A DNA stretch of 64,000 nucleotides from Clostridioides difficile (GCF_900243075.1 NZ_OEZH01000043.1:1-64000); one strand, 5' to 3'. Shown: positions 19,701-29,215, counted from the first letter of the stretch. The notes: generated by a model from the sequence alone, not told the origin. A program made the numbers and translations.

Positions 19701-19738
19701 AAACTTTTATCTTATTTAAGTTTAGATTGTACTTAAAA

Positions 19739-19810
19739 TAAAGTGTGTATTATTCTAAAAAGTGATGATAATTAAAATCACAACATTAAGGAATAGTACA
19801 CACTTTTTAT
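19739..19810 (+). terminator. Terminator-like hairpin between convergent genes
   Basis: AAAGTGTGTA(T)TATTC pairs with GAATAGTACACACTTT, followed by T residues, with a long internal loop. It lies between the lipoprotein gene and the minus-strand LysR gene. Confidence 0.65.
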
Positions 19811-19847
19811 GCTAAAAAATAGAATGTTAAAAAATTAAATCTTTAAA

Positions 19848-20723
19848 TTAAAGTACATTGCTTATATTATCCAATATTATTTTCAAAGGTTGTGTAATAT
19901 TTTTATCCTTATGTAATATTGCCAACATTTTATTTTCCATATCTATCCCATCTAATTCAATTAATCGCAATTTTTTATGTAAGAGTGAATCTAATAATAA
20001 ATTTTCTGGCAAAATGGTTATACCTAACCCTGCTTCTGCAGCTTTAATAAGTGCAAAAGAATTAACACTTTCCCAAACAGGATAAGCTTTTTGGTTTGAA
20101 AGAGATAATACACTGTCCAAAGTATCACGAATAGCACTTCCTTGCTCACGTAACAATAGTGGAAACGTACATAACTGTCGTAGAGATAAGGCTTGTTCAG
20201 ATAAAGGAAAAGTTGGAGCACATGCAACACATAACTTATAGTAACCTAATAAAATTGTACGGAATGCCCCCTGTGGTTCTATACCTTCCCAAAAACATAT
20301 ATCAGCTTCTCCACTTTTTAAAATATCCATAGCTGAATTAGCACTTTCGACACGTACATTCACTTTAAGAGATGGGAATGAATTTTTTAGTCGACTTAAA
20401 ATTGGTGGAAGTAAAAAAGAAGCAATTGTAATGCTAGATACAATGTTTATAGGTGTACATTCTTCTAAATGACTGATTCGTTTATCTAAATTGCGACAAG
20501 CGGTTAAAATACTCCGTGCTTCTTCTAAAAGAGAAATTCCGCAACGTGTTAGACATACACCTCGTGGTAATCTGTCAAATAGTGCTGTTCCAGCTTGTTG
20601 TTCAAGTTCAGCTATAGCATGAGATACCGCAGACTGTGTGATATGTAATTTTTTTGCAGCACCTGTGAAAGTTCCTGTTTGCTCAATTGCTTCTAAAATC
20701 TCTAAATATCGTATGTTCATCAT
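19848..20723 (-). CDS. LysR-family transcriptional regulator beside chromate transporters
   Basis: 291 residues from the ATG at 20723; a GTG at 20738 is in frame but overlaps what looks like the ribosome site (GTGAGGA). The N-terminal helix-turn-helix is typical (GTFTGAAKKLHITQSAVSHAIAELEQQAG). The effector domain shows the family's EADICFWEG and GLGITILPENLL elements. It is divergent from two ChrA-type genes with about 120 bases between, so it probably regulates them. Confidence 0.87.
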   Translation of the reverse strand: MMNIRYLEILEAIEQTGTFTGAAKKLHITQSAVSHAIAELEQQAGTALFDRLPRGVCLTRCGISLLEEARSILTACRNLDKRISHLEECTPINIVSSITIASFLLPPILSRLKNSFPSLKVNVRVESANSAMDILKSGEADICFWEGIEPQGAFRTILLGYYKLCVACAPTFPLSEQALSLRQLCTFPLLLREQGSAIRDTLDSVLSLSNQKAYPVWESVNSFALIKAAEAGLGITILPENLLLDSLLHKKLRLIELDGIDMENKMLAILHKDKNITQPLKIILDNISNVL

Positions 20724-20842
20724 AATAAATATCCTCACTAGACATGAATAAAATTAATTAATTCCATTAAATTCTATCATTTTACAGATTGCAAAGCAAC
20801 AGGTATACTAAATAATATGAAGCAGAAAGAAGGAGGAAGATT

Positions 20843-21406
20843 TTGAAGCAAAGCAAAAAAACATATTTTTGGCTTTTAATTATCAACTTGTTTATTAGCA
20901 CATTTACTTTTGGTGGAGGGTATGTAGTTGTACCTATGATTAGACGTTACTTTGTAAAGCAAAAGCAATTCTTTACAGAAGACGATTTAGTGAGTATGGC
21001 AGCAGTGGCTCAGTCAACTCCTGGAGCAATTGCAATCAATTTATCTGCTTTGGCAGGTTATCGAGTAGCTGGTACTTTGGGGGCTGTCATTAGTTGTATA
21101 TCTGCTATAATACCTCCACTTGTTATTCTTGGATTAGTATCAGCATTTTACACAACTTTTATATCTAGTGCTATTGTTGCTGCAGTATTAAAAGGAATGC
21201 AAGCTGGTGTTGCCGCACTAATTGTGGATTTGATTATTGACATGTGTTCTATGATACTAAAAGAACGTTCTTTATTTTTATCAGCTATGATACCTATTGC
21301 TTTCTTTGCAAACTTTGTGATGGGCATAAATGTAGCTCTTATATTAATTGTTTGTTGCTTTTTTTGTGTAGTGCGAGTATTCTGCAAAAAGAGGGAGGAT
21401 AAATGA
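20843..21406 (+). CDS. chrA: Chromate transporter family protein, first half-size subunit
   Basis: 187 residues with five to six membrane segments. It starts at TTG after AGGAGGA. FTFGGGYVVVPMI (about residues 21-33) and the SMAAVAQSTPGAIAINLSALAGYR segment are signatures of the ChrA/CHR family. Short-chain members are one CHR domain each and are encoded as adjacent pairs, which is the case here: the stop overlaps the ATG of the next gene by 4 bases. Paired CHR proteins can export chromate, but in anaerobes the natural substrate may be another oxyanion. Confidence 0.88.
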   Translation: MKQSKKTYFWLLIINLFISTFTFGGGYVVVPMIRRYFVKQKQFFTEDDLVSMAAVAQSTPGAIAINLSALAGYRVAGTLGAVISCISAIIPPLVILGLVSAFYTTFISSAIVAAVLKGMQAGVAALIVDLIIDMCSMILKERSLFLSAMIPIAFFANFVMGINVALILIVCCFFCVVRVFCKKREDK

Positions 21407-21969
21407 ATACAATTTGGAACTTATTTTTTATATTTTTAAAAATAGGCTTGTTTAGTATTGGTGGTGGTTATGCAATTATACCTTTAATTCAAGAGCAAGT
21501 AGTAAATCAAACTGGATGGATAAGTGAAAAAATTTTTACAGATATTATAACTATTTCGCAAATGACACCAGGACCACTAGCTGTTAATACTTCTACTTTT
21601 GTTGGGCTTCAAATTGGAGGTTTTTGGGGAGCAGTTGCAGCTACCTTAGGTTGTGTATTGTGTGGTGTAGTCATATCTCTATTTTTATATAATTTTTTTC
21701 AAAAGAACCATAACTCTACTTATATATTTGAGATATTAAATGGTCTAAAATCAGCTTCATTAGGTCTAATTATCTCAGCTGCGGCTACAATTATAATCCT
21801 TGCATTGTTTGGGACAAGTACAGTGTATTTCAATTCTATATTTGAGACATTAGATTGGATTGCACTAATAATATTTTTCATTATGCTACTTATAGTACGT
21901 AAATGGAAAATTAATCCCATTGTTATTATGCTAATAAGTGGTATATTGGGAATGTTTTTTTATTTATAA
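21403..21969 (+). CDS. chrA: Chromate transporter family protein, second half-size subunit
   Basis: 188 residues, again a single CHR domain: FSIGGGYAIIPLIQEQVV near the N-terminus and ISQMTPGPLAVNTSTFVGLQIGG after it. It overlaps the upstream chrA by 4 bases (ATGA), implying translational coupling and a heteromeric transporter. The two halves differ considerably, as usual for the pair, whose members sit in opposite membrane orientations in studied examples. Confidence 0.88.
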   Translation: MNTIWNLFFIFLKIGLFSIGGGYAIIPLIQEQVVNQTGWISEKIFTDIITISQMTPGPLAVNTSTFVGLQIGGFWGAVAATLGCVLCGVVISLFLYNFFQKNHNSTYIFEILNGLKSASLGLIISAAATIIILALFGTSTVYFNSIFETLDWIALIIFFIMLLIVRKWKINPIVIMLISGILGMFFYL

Positions 21970-22011
21970 ATTGTTGGTAAGTAAATGATATCTATTTTTT
22001 ATATCTTAGAC

Positions 22012-22045
22012 CCAAATAGCCAATAAAGTAAGGCTATTTGGATAT
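22012..22045. terminator. Hairpin between chrA and the minus-strand hydrolase
   Basis: CCAAATAGCC pairs exactly with GGCTATTTGG around a 10-base loop. The T tract after it is weak (ATATTT), so termination strength is uncertain. Confidence 0.5.
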
Positions 22046-22096
22046 TTAAGAAACTCTGAAAAGATAATCAAAAACCTATACAGTATTTAAATTACA

Positions 22097-22930
22097 TTAT
22101 TGATTTTCTACAAACCAATCATAAGCTTCTTTACAAAATTTCTCACTATCTAGATAGTAACTATTATGAACGTTATTAATTTCAACAAGCTTCTTTTTAC
22201 ATTTTAATGAATTATAATAGCTATCAAAATATTGGGTTTTAAAATATCTATCATGAAGTGTTTTAAAGACAAGAGTAGGTATGCTAACTCCATTTTTTAT
22301 TTTACTATCTTGTGCAATAAAGCATTCTAACATTGTATTAATTATTTTTGTACTATTTTTCCAAATATGAGGATTTTTCTTTTCAAATATTTTATAAAAT
22401 TCATTATCATAGACTTCATTATAACCTTTATATTTAGGCGGTTTTACTGTTATGTGAAAATTAGGAAGAAGCTTTAAAAAAAAGTTTAATAATTTAACAA
22501 TGGGATAGGGATAGCCTACTCCTGTTGTATTTTTATAGTCAACACAAGCAAACTGGGCAAAACTTTTTAGATTGTTGTGTGAACATGCATAATATTGTGC
22601 AAACATACCACCAATCCCTGTATTTCCATATAGATGTATGTTGGAAGAATACTTTTTTTCTATATACATAACGACAGAATCTAAGTCTTTTACAATTGAA
22701 TTGCGAGAAAAATCTTTTTCATATCCATCACTTTTTCCTGTTCCTGAAAAGTCAAAAGCAAATATATTCACATTATATTTAGTAAGTGGTTCATATGCTT
22801 TTTGCATCTCAAGCGTAGTGACAATAGGAGTATGTGTAACAATAATATTCATAGAGGATTTTCCAGTAATAAATGAGTTACAAAAAATCATTGTATCTCC
22901 ATTTGGTATTTTTATATGTTTCCAACTCAT
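22097..22930 (-). CDS. Alpha/beta hydrolase-fold protein with an atypical nucleophile elbow
   Basis: 277 residues, ATG start after AAAGGA. The fold is indicated by NIFAFDFSGTGKSDG (about residues 55-69, the usual strand and oxyanion region), LVFKTLHDRYF carrying a plausible catalytic Asp, and NNVHNSYY carrying a plausible His near the end. The nucleophile elbow, normally GxSxG, reads GNTGIGG (102-108): no serine is present, with threonine at 104 the only hydroxyl. It may be a non-hydrolytic member or use another residue. It is a single gene next to the transglutaminase-UvrA fusion and on the same strand, 184 bases downstream of it. Confidence 0.7.
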   Translation of the reverse strand: MSWKHIKIPNGDTMIFCNSFITGKSSMNIIVTHTPIVTTLEMQKAYEPLTKYNVNIFAFDFSGTGKSDGYEKDFSRNSIVKDLDSVVMYIEKKYSSNIHLYGNTGIGGMFAQYYACSHNNLKSFAQFACVDYKNTTGVGYPYPIVKLLNFFLKLLPNFHITVKPPKYKGYNEVYDNEFYKIFEKKNPHIWKNSTKIINTMLECFIAQDSKIKNGVSIPTLVFKTLHDRYFKTQYFDSYYNSLKCKKKLVEINNVHNSYYLDSEKFCKEAYDWFVENQ

Positions 22931-23114
22931 TTGATTTTCCTTTCTTTATTATAAAAATATAATAATTTTTAGGTTCTATTTTATATATTAGTCATATTTT
23001 ATCACAGTCATATATTAAAGTTAATTCTTTTATTATATGACTATTGCAATACTTTTTCCATAATATAAAATATCCTATAAATTTATATTTAAGTCCATGT
23101 GTCTTTAATTGCCT

Positions 23115-26100
23115 TTATATAAAATTCCCAGTAATACTATTTGGATTTATTCTTATTTCATCAGGAGTTCCAGAAGCGACAATTTCTCCTCCATTTATTC
23201 CACTATCTGGACCTATATCTATAACCCAATCAGAAGCACGTATAACTTCTGTATTGTGTTCAATAATTAAAAGTGAATGTTGTTCATTTACAAGTTTTCT
23301 AAAAGTAATTAGCAAATTCTCTATATCTCTAAAATGAAGTCCAGTAGTAGGCTCATCTAATATGTATAACATTCTTTTTTTAGTTTTTGTTCCCAATTCT
23401 TTTGATAATTTTAACCTTTGAGATTCTCCTCCACTTAATCCTAATGTATTTTGACCCAGTTTTAGATAGCCAAGTCCCACTTCATCTAATAGAGAGAGTT
23501 TTCTATATATATCAGAGCAATCACTAAAAAATGCTTTTGCTTCTGTTACTTCCATGTCAAGTATATCTGCAATTGTTTTTCCTTTGTATTGTACAGACAG
23601 TACTTCTTTTTGGTATCTCTTACCTTGGCATTCGCTACAAGTTACCCACTGGTCTGCCATATATTGTAGAATAATTTTTGTTTTGCCTAATCCTTGACAG
23701 TTTGGGCATTGACCCTTTTTACTATTAAAACTAAAATGACTTTCATCCAATAATTGTTGTTTTGCTTGTGAAGTTTCAGCAAATAGAGAACGAATTTCAT
23801 CAAAGATATTGATATAAGTAGCAGGTGTAGAACGAATAGATTTTCCAATAGGTGTTTGGTCCATTAAGATAAAATCATCAATAGTATCAAATCCAGTAAG
23901 TTCGGTATAATTTTTATTTGGGATAGATTTTTGGTTTAATTTTTCTTCTAGAGCAGGAAGTAAACTGTGAAATACAAGAGAACTCTTACCAGAACCACTA
24001 ACACCTGTAATAGAGCACATACAGTTTAAAGGAATTTGTACATTAATATTTTTTAAATTATTTGCATGACATCCCTTTAAGTTTAGCCATTTACTTGGTT
24101 TAATTTTATTTTGTGAACTTATTTTATTGGATGTACTTAGATATTTGCCTGTTATAGAATTTGGATTTTCTATAATTTCTTGAGTCGTACCTTCTGCAAT
24201 AATGAATCCTCCTTTTGTACCAGCGTTTGGCCCTACATCAATAATATAATCAGCAGCTAGTATTGTATCCCTATCATGTTCCACGACTATAACAGTATTA
24301 CCCTTATCTCTTAGTTCTTCTATCGTTTTGATGATTAAATTATGGTCTCTTGGATGTAAACCAATAGATGGTTCATCTAGAATATAGGTCAATCCTATCA
24401 ATTCGCTTCCTAGCTGACTTGACAATCGTACTCTCTGTAGTTCTCCTCCAGATAAAGTTGGAGCTGTTCTGTCTGTTGATAGATAGCTAAGACCTACTTT
24501 TAATAGATAACTAACTCGAATTTTTAATTCTGTTAAGATATCATTTACTAAAGATAGCTCATTTTGTTGAAGTTGATTTGGTAATTCACATAACCAATTC
24601 CATAACTGTTCTATTGTCATTTTTGTTAGTTCAGGGAAGCGATAACCTTTGATTGTAGTGAATCTAGCCTCAATACATAGCAATTCACCACCACATGTAT
24701 GGCAAGGAATTTTGTTCATATATTGATGCAAAGTATTATTTTGAGAACTGGATTCTCTAAAAAGTCTTTGAATGTGGTTGATTGCCCCTGAGGCAGGTCT
24801 TTTAATTTTTGATTCCCGACCTTTTGATTCAAAGCTAAATTCATACATCTTATCGCCTGTACCATATAAGATTGAATCTATAAAATTTCTTGGCAATTGA
24901 TTCCAAGGTATATCTAGGTCGATATTTTTATCTTTTGCTATTGCATATAATTCACCTACCATCCAATTGCCATTTGGCTTTTTCCCCCTCAATTTTCCAA
25001 AGTAGTAAGTGGCTCCATCTAATATTGAAATAGTTGGGTCTTTTACAATTAATTGAGGATTAACTTGATAGGTAAAACCCAATCCATTGCAATCATGACA
25101 AGCTCCAGTATGGGAATTAGCATTGAAGGTTGAAGTATTTATCTTAGAAAAAATAGTTTGGCAATGTGGGCAATAATTTTTTGTAGTATTCTTTTTTTCT
25201 AATGGAATTTTGCAATATGGACAGTAACTTTTTCCAATTGATACAAACAACATTCTTAAGTAATCCCAAATGCTTGTAAGAGTACCAACCGTAGAACGAG
25301 GATTTTGGCTTCCTTTTTTCTGTTCAATAGCTATAGTAGGAGTTAATCCTTGAAGTAAATCGAATTCAGGTTTTTGAAGTTGTTCTGAAAGTTTTGCTCC
25401 ATTACTTAGGTTTTCAAAATAACGTCTTTTCCCTTCTTCATAAATCGTATCGAAAGCTAAAGAGGATTTTCCACTACCACTTACACCTGTAATCACGGTT
25501 ATTTGATTCTTTGGAATTGTAACCTCAACATCTTTTAAGTTATTTTGCCTTCCTCCTTTTAAATAGATAGAACCTTTATTGTGACAAAGTGAATTTTTAA
25601 TTGTTTTATTTATTGATTTAGTAAATTTGAATTTCTTTTCTAGTTCAAGAGGATTACCGAATTCTTTTGTTTCCAAAATGCCTAATATTTTTAACTGAGA
25701 AAAGATTGATGTCAAATAATCTTTAGGCAATTTTTCTATTAACAAATTGAGGTCTTCTATTTTTATACTGCCACTTGATAATATCTCTGCCATTTCATCT
25801 AATAAATTTTTTTCTGCCCTTGTTAATTGATTGTATTTTTTAGAACTTAATTCTGTCCATAAATCCCATGGAAGCAATTCCAAACCAATCATATTATTAA
25901 AGTCATGTAGAAGATTACCCTTTATTGAGTGCCAACCTTTCCAATTTTTATTATATCCAAAGTCATCTGGGTGAGTATGACCTTGTCGAGAACTTATCCA
26001 GGTTTCTGAGCCAGTTAAAAAACCATCTATTTTTTTGACATCATGAGTGTCAAAATTAATTTTAAAATAATTTTTTTGTATGTTATCTATTTGTGCATCT

Positions 26101-26543
26101 ATTTTTACCCATCTTTTTGTTGTAGTATTATAATATTCTACAAGCCAGTGGTCTTCGTAAGAAAGCTCACTTTCAAAATAATTAGCAAAGCCTGCTCTTA
26201 TCCTAGCTTCAAAACCTCGATACCTTAGGAAAGATACAAGAAGTAAAGAGTAGTCTCTGCACATACCAACTAATCTCTGTTTTGGCTTTCTTGGAATAGT
26301 TAGTGAGTTAGAATCTATTTCAAAGATTTTTTTTAACATTTGAGGAATTGTACGAAGCAATTCTTCATCGGCTTGTTGCCTATTAAAGGCTATACCATAT
26401 AGTTTTCCTTGGTCTCCATGAATTATTAGATTTTGGACTACTTTTAATAATTCTATTGGAGTATTTGGTAAATTTTGATATTCATTTTCAAATATTTTGG
26501 GGTTTGTAATAATACTTTGTTTTTTATAATTGTTTATTTTCAT
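23115..26543 (-). CDS. Fusion of a transglutaminase-like protein with a UvrA-type ATPase
   Basis: One uninterrupted frame of 1142 residues. Residues 1 to about 290 are a transglutaminase-like protein with catalytic-triad candidates C95 (in GMCRDYSLL), H132 (in EDHWLVEYY) and D149 (in WVKIDAQ), ending in an ELLPWDLW segment. From about residue 320 a complete UvrA-type tandem ABC ATPase follows: Walker A lysines K359 and K853 in GVSGSGKSS, signatures LSGGELQR and LSGGESQR, Walker B ILDEPSIGLH and ILDEPTTGLH, and zinc-binding pairs CPYC/CPHC and CPNC/CSEC. The UvrA part resembles the UvrA2/drug-resistance class rather than the housekeeping one. No uvrB or uvrC is adjacent. UvrA recognises distorted DNA; what a transglutaminase fold adds is unknown. 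Ribosome site AGAGGTG precedes the ATG. Confidence 0.88.
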   Translation of the reverse strand: MKINNYKKQSIITNPKIFENEYQNLPNTPIELLKVVQNLIIHGDQGKLYGIAFNRQQADEELLRTIPQMLKKIFEIDSNSLTIPRKPKQRLVGMCRDYSLLLVSFLRYRGFEARIRAGFANYFESELSYEDHWLVEYYNTTTKRWVKIDAQIDNIQKNYFKINFDTHDVKKIDGFLTGSETWISSRQGHTHPDDFGYNKNWKGWHSIKGNLLHDFNNMIGLELLPWDLWTELSSKKYNQLTRAEKNLLDEMAEILSSGSIKIEDLNLLIEKLPKDYLTSIFSQLKILGILETKEFGNPLELEKKFKFTKSINKTIKNSLCHNKGSIYLKGGRQNNLKDVEVTIPKNQITVITGVSGSGKSSLAFDTIYEEGKRRYFENLSNGAKLSEQLQKPEFDLLQGLTPTIAIEQKKGSQNPRSTVGTLTSIWDYLRMLFVSIGKSYCPYCKIPLEKKNTTKNYCPHCQTIFSKINTSTFNANSHTGACHDCNGLGFTYQVNPQLIVKDPTISILDGATYYFGKLRGKKPNGNWMVGELYAIAKDKNIDLDIPWNQLPRNFIDSILYGTGDKMYEFSFESKGRESKIKRPASGAINHIQRLFRESSSQNNTLHQYMNKIPCHTCGGELLCIEARFTTIKGYRFPELTKMTIEQLWNWLCELPNQLQQNELSLVNDILTELKIRVSYLLKVGLSYLSTDRTAPTLSGGELQRVRLSSQLGSELIGLTYILDEPSIGLHPRDHNLIIKTIEELRDKGNTVIVVEHDRDTILAADYIIDVGPNAGTKGGFIIAEGTTQEIIENPNSITGKYLSTSNKISSQNKIKPSKWLNLKGCHANNLKNINVQIPLNCMCSITGVSGSGKSSLVFHSLLPALEEKLNQKSIPNKNYTELTGFDTIDDFILMDQTPIGKSIRSTPATYINIFDEIRSLFAETSQAKQQLLDESHFSFNSKKGQCPNCQGLGKTKIILQYMADQWVTCSECQGKRYQKEVLSVQYKGKTIADILDMEVTEAKAFFSDCSDIYRKLSLLDEVGLGYLKLGQNTLGLSGGESQRLKLSKELGTKTKKRMLYILDEPTTGLHFRDIENLLITFRKLVNEQHSLLIIEHNTEVIRASDWVIDIGPDSGINGGEIVASGTPDEIRINPNSITGNFI

Positions 26544-26701
26544 TTAGTGTTCACCTCTCTAATGCATGATATACCCTAACACGATGTCAGATTCAAGGGG
26601 AATTTTAATTACATGGAGAATGTCAAATAGATGCTTACTAAAAATAAATAAAGAAACAATAATAATGATGAATTGTAATACAAATATAGCTTGTGTTATA
26701 T

Positions 26702-26848
26702 TTCTGGATAAAAACAGAACAAAAATGTAAGCAAGTATTGGCAGATATTTTACCAAATAACTTAGCTTCAAATAATTTGTTGAGAAAAATAGGTTTTGAA
26801 TTTAGACATTTTGATTCGGTGAATAATGAATTATTGATGAAATACTAA
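26702..26848 (+). pseudogene. C-terminal remnant of a GNAT acetyltransferase
   Basis: An open stretch without start codon, preceded by a stop at 26687, encodes VLADILPNNLASNNLLRKIG and FEFRHFDSVNNELLMKY. This matches the C-terminal end of GNAT N-acetyltransferases of the RimJ/RimL type, where asparagine-rich PxNxAS is followed by LxKxGF. The DNA before it (to 26559) looks like further decayed coding sequence. A minus-strand frame of 70 codons across it has a TTG start with no ribosome site and is not counted as a gene. Confidence 0.6.
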
Positions 26849-26858
26849 GGTGCTATTC

Positions 26859-26887
26859 TTGAATATTAAGAAATAGAATACTATAAT
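26859..26887 (+). promoter_or_regulatory. Sigma-A-type promoter of the EAL-domain gene
   Basis: TTGAAT (26859-26864), 17 bases, TATAAT (26882-26887). This is close to consensus and 85 bases before the start codon. I looked for a cyclic-di-GMP riboswitch in the leader and saw none. Confidence 0.65.
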
Positions 26888-26971
26888 ATAGTGTAAATGG
26901 ATTCTTAGTAATTAAATTCATAAGTGCTAATATACATTTAAAAAATAGGTTTATAATTTGGAGGACAAAAA

Positions 26972-29215
26972 ATGAAATTATCAAGGTATAAGAAAAATAG
27001 TTTAGTTCTGTCTATAATTTTATGTTCACTTATTATTTCAATCCTTGTAATTACTATTTTCAATACTGTAAAACTGCACAATATATCTAATAAACAAACT
27101 AAAAACTATTTAAATGATGTATCTACACAAATTGTAATGAATGTTGATTCTAAAATCAAATTTATCTTATCGGACTTAAGACTAATAGCAGATTTTATTA
27201 AGCAATATGAAGGGGATAGCCGATATGAGTACTTATCTAAAAGAAAGACTAGTTATAAATATTATGATATTGGAATAATTGATTTAGAAGGAAAGGCTAA
27301 GTTTTTAAGTGGAGAAGAGTTTGACTTAAAGAATACTGTTTCATATAAAAAAGGGACAGAAGGTAAAGAGTATTCAGAGGTAATAGAGTCACTAGGAGTC
27401 GTTCTTTATAGTGTACCAATATTTGATGATAATCATGAAGTGTCTAGCATTTTAATAGGCGTTTCTAATAAAGAAAGCATGAATGATATTCTTAATATAG
27501 ATAACTTTAATGGAGAAGGGACTATTGCAATTATTAATAGTAAGGGAAAACATCTTTTCATAGGTAAAAATAGTGAACTAATAAAGAATCTTAGTTACAA
27601 ATATAAAGATTCTGGAGAGGAGCCTTGGGCTCAAAAGATGCTTAATGATTTTAAAAACGAAAAATCAGGGAATATCACAATAACCTCATCAAAAGATATA
27701 AAATGCTTATTGAGTTATTATCCAATTACAAAAGGTCTAAATGATTGGTATTTTGTTCTTATAGTGCCTGAAGACGCTGTACTTGGTGAACTTAATAAGT
27801 TAAATTCTTTTACAATAATAATGACACTTATAATTACATGTATTATTGGAATTATAACATGGCTTTTATATATGATAAGAAAAAAACATTTAAATCAAAT
27901 AGAAAATATTGCGTATTTAGATAGTGTAACAAATGGTATCAACTCAACTAAATTTAGTATGTTAGTCAAACCTTTAATTTCAGAATCACCTGATAGTACT
28001 TATGTGATGATAGCAATAAATATAAAGGGTTTTAAGCTAATAAATGATTGTTTTGGCAGTGAAAAAGGAAATATGACACTTAAACATATTTATAATGTTT
28101 TGTCTAAAAATATTGATGAAAATGAAGAATTTATATGCCGTCATGATGCAGACCTTTTTTATTTGTTTATGAAGAATAGACCAGTGTTAGAAGTCCTAGA
28201 GTTATTATACAAAATAGAAGCGGATATAAATTATTTTAATGAAAATAAAGAAAATCCATACTTTTTAAGAATATCAGCAGGTATTTACACAATTGAAAAT
28301 CATAATGAAGATTTAATCACAATACAAGACCATGCAAATACAGCAAGAAAAAGCTTTAATAAAGCTCATCAAAGTGATTTTTCTTTTTATAGTGATATAG
28401 AAAGAAAACGATTAATATCTGAAAAGGAAATTTCGAATTTAATGGAAAAAGCTCTTGAAGATAAAGAATTTTTTATATGTTTACAACCCAAAATTGATAT
28501 AAAAAGTGGAAAAATTAGTGGAGCAGAGGCTCTTGTACGTTGGAAAAATCAAGAAAAGGGCATAATTTATCCAAGTGATTTTATTCCTCTTTTTGAGAAA
28601 AGTGGTTTTATATGTAAATTAGACTTATATGTACTTGAAGAAACATGTAAATTGATTTCTAAATGGATAAAAAAAGGTAAAGAAATGCTACGAATTTCTG
28701 TTAATGTATCAAGACAACATTTAAATGATAAGTCGTTTTTAGAAAAATATGAACTTATATGTAATAAATACAATGTACCAACATATCTAATAGATTTAGA
28801 ACTTACAGAATCTATTTTCTTGGAAAATCCAGAATCTATAGATGTAATAGATGATATTCATTCTAAGGGATTTAAGTGTTCTATAGACGATTTTGGATTT
28901 GGATACTCATCATTAGGAATATTAAAGGCTTTTAAAGTTGATATAATTAAATTAGACCGTTCATTTTTTGTAAGCAGAAATAATATAGACCGTGGGAAGA
29001 TAGTTATTGAGTCTATTATTGAACTTAGCAAAAGACTGGGTATGAAGGTAATTGCTGAAGGAATTGAAGAATTAGAACAAGTTGAGTTTCTAAAAAATAT
29101 AGGATGTGATTATATTCAAGGTTATGTTTTTTCTAAACCACTATTAATTTCTGAATTTGAAGAGTTCGCATATTTAGATAATAAAATAAAAAATTTAAAA
29201 GTATCTAATGATTAA
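26972..29215 (+). CDS. Membrane-bound cyclic-di-GMP phosphodiesterase (degenerate GGDEF plus EAL)
   Basis: 747 residues. A membrane segment at about 12-33, an extracellular sensor domain of Cache type, a second membrane segment at about 279-301, then a GGDEF domain and an EAL domain. The GGDEF signature is replaced by RHDAD (390-394), so cyclase activity is unlikely. The EAL domain looks intact: EALVRW (E519), ELTES, DDFGFGYSSL and KLDRSF. Expected action is hydrolysis of c-di-GMP to pGpG, with the degenerate GGDEF possibly sensing GTP. C-di-GMP controls motility and biofilm in C. difficile, relevant to the flagellar genes later in the window. It is monocistronic, with promoter and terminator visible. 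Confidence 0.9.
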   Translation: MKLSRYKKNSLVLSIILCSLIISILVITIFNTVKLHNISNKQTKNYLNDVSTQIVMNVDSKIKFILSDLRLIADFIKQYEGDSRYEYLSKRKTSYKYYDIGIIDLEGKAKFLSGEEFDLKNTVSYKKGTEGKEYSEVIESLGVVLYSVPIFDDNHEVSSILIGVSNKESMNDILNIDNFNGEGTIAIINSKGKHLFIGKNSELIKNLSYKYKDSGEEPWAQKMLNDFKNEKSGNITITSSKDIKCLLSYYPITKGLNDWYFVLIVPEDAVLGELNKLNSFTIIMTLIITCIIGIITWLLYMIRKKHLNQIENIAYLDSVTNGINSTKFSMLVKPLISESPDSTYVMIAINIKGFKLINDCFGSEKGNMTLKHIYNVLSKNIDENEEFICRHDADLFYLFMKNRPVLEVLELLYKIEADINYFNENKENPYFLRISAGIYTIENHNEDLITIQDHANTARKSFNKAHQSDFSFYSDIERKRLISEKEISNLMEKALEDKEFFICLQPKIDIKSGKISGAEALVRWKNQEKGIIYPSDFIPLFEKSGFICKLDLYVLEETCKLISKWIKKGKEMLRISVNVSRQHLNDKSFLEKYELICNKYNVPTYLIDLELTESIFLENPESIDVIDDIHSKGFKCSIDDFGFGYSSLGILKAFKVDIIKLDRSFFVSRNNIDRGKIVIESIIELSKRLGMKVIAEGIEELEQVEFLKNIGCDYIQGYVFSKPLLISEFEEFAYLDNKIKNLKVSND

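Noticed and set aside
26559-26771. Minus-strand frame for a 70-residue hydrophobic protein
   Set aside because: It starts with TTG without a ribosome site and lies across decayed acetyltransferase sequence on the other strand.
26849-26971. Cyclic-di-GMP riboswitch before the EAL gene
   Set aside because: The leader lacks the conserved GGAACGAGCGCA-like core; only an ordinary promoter is visible.
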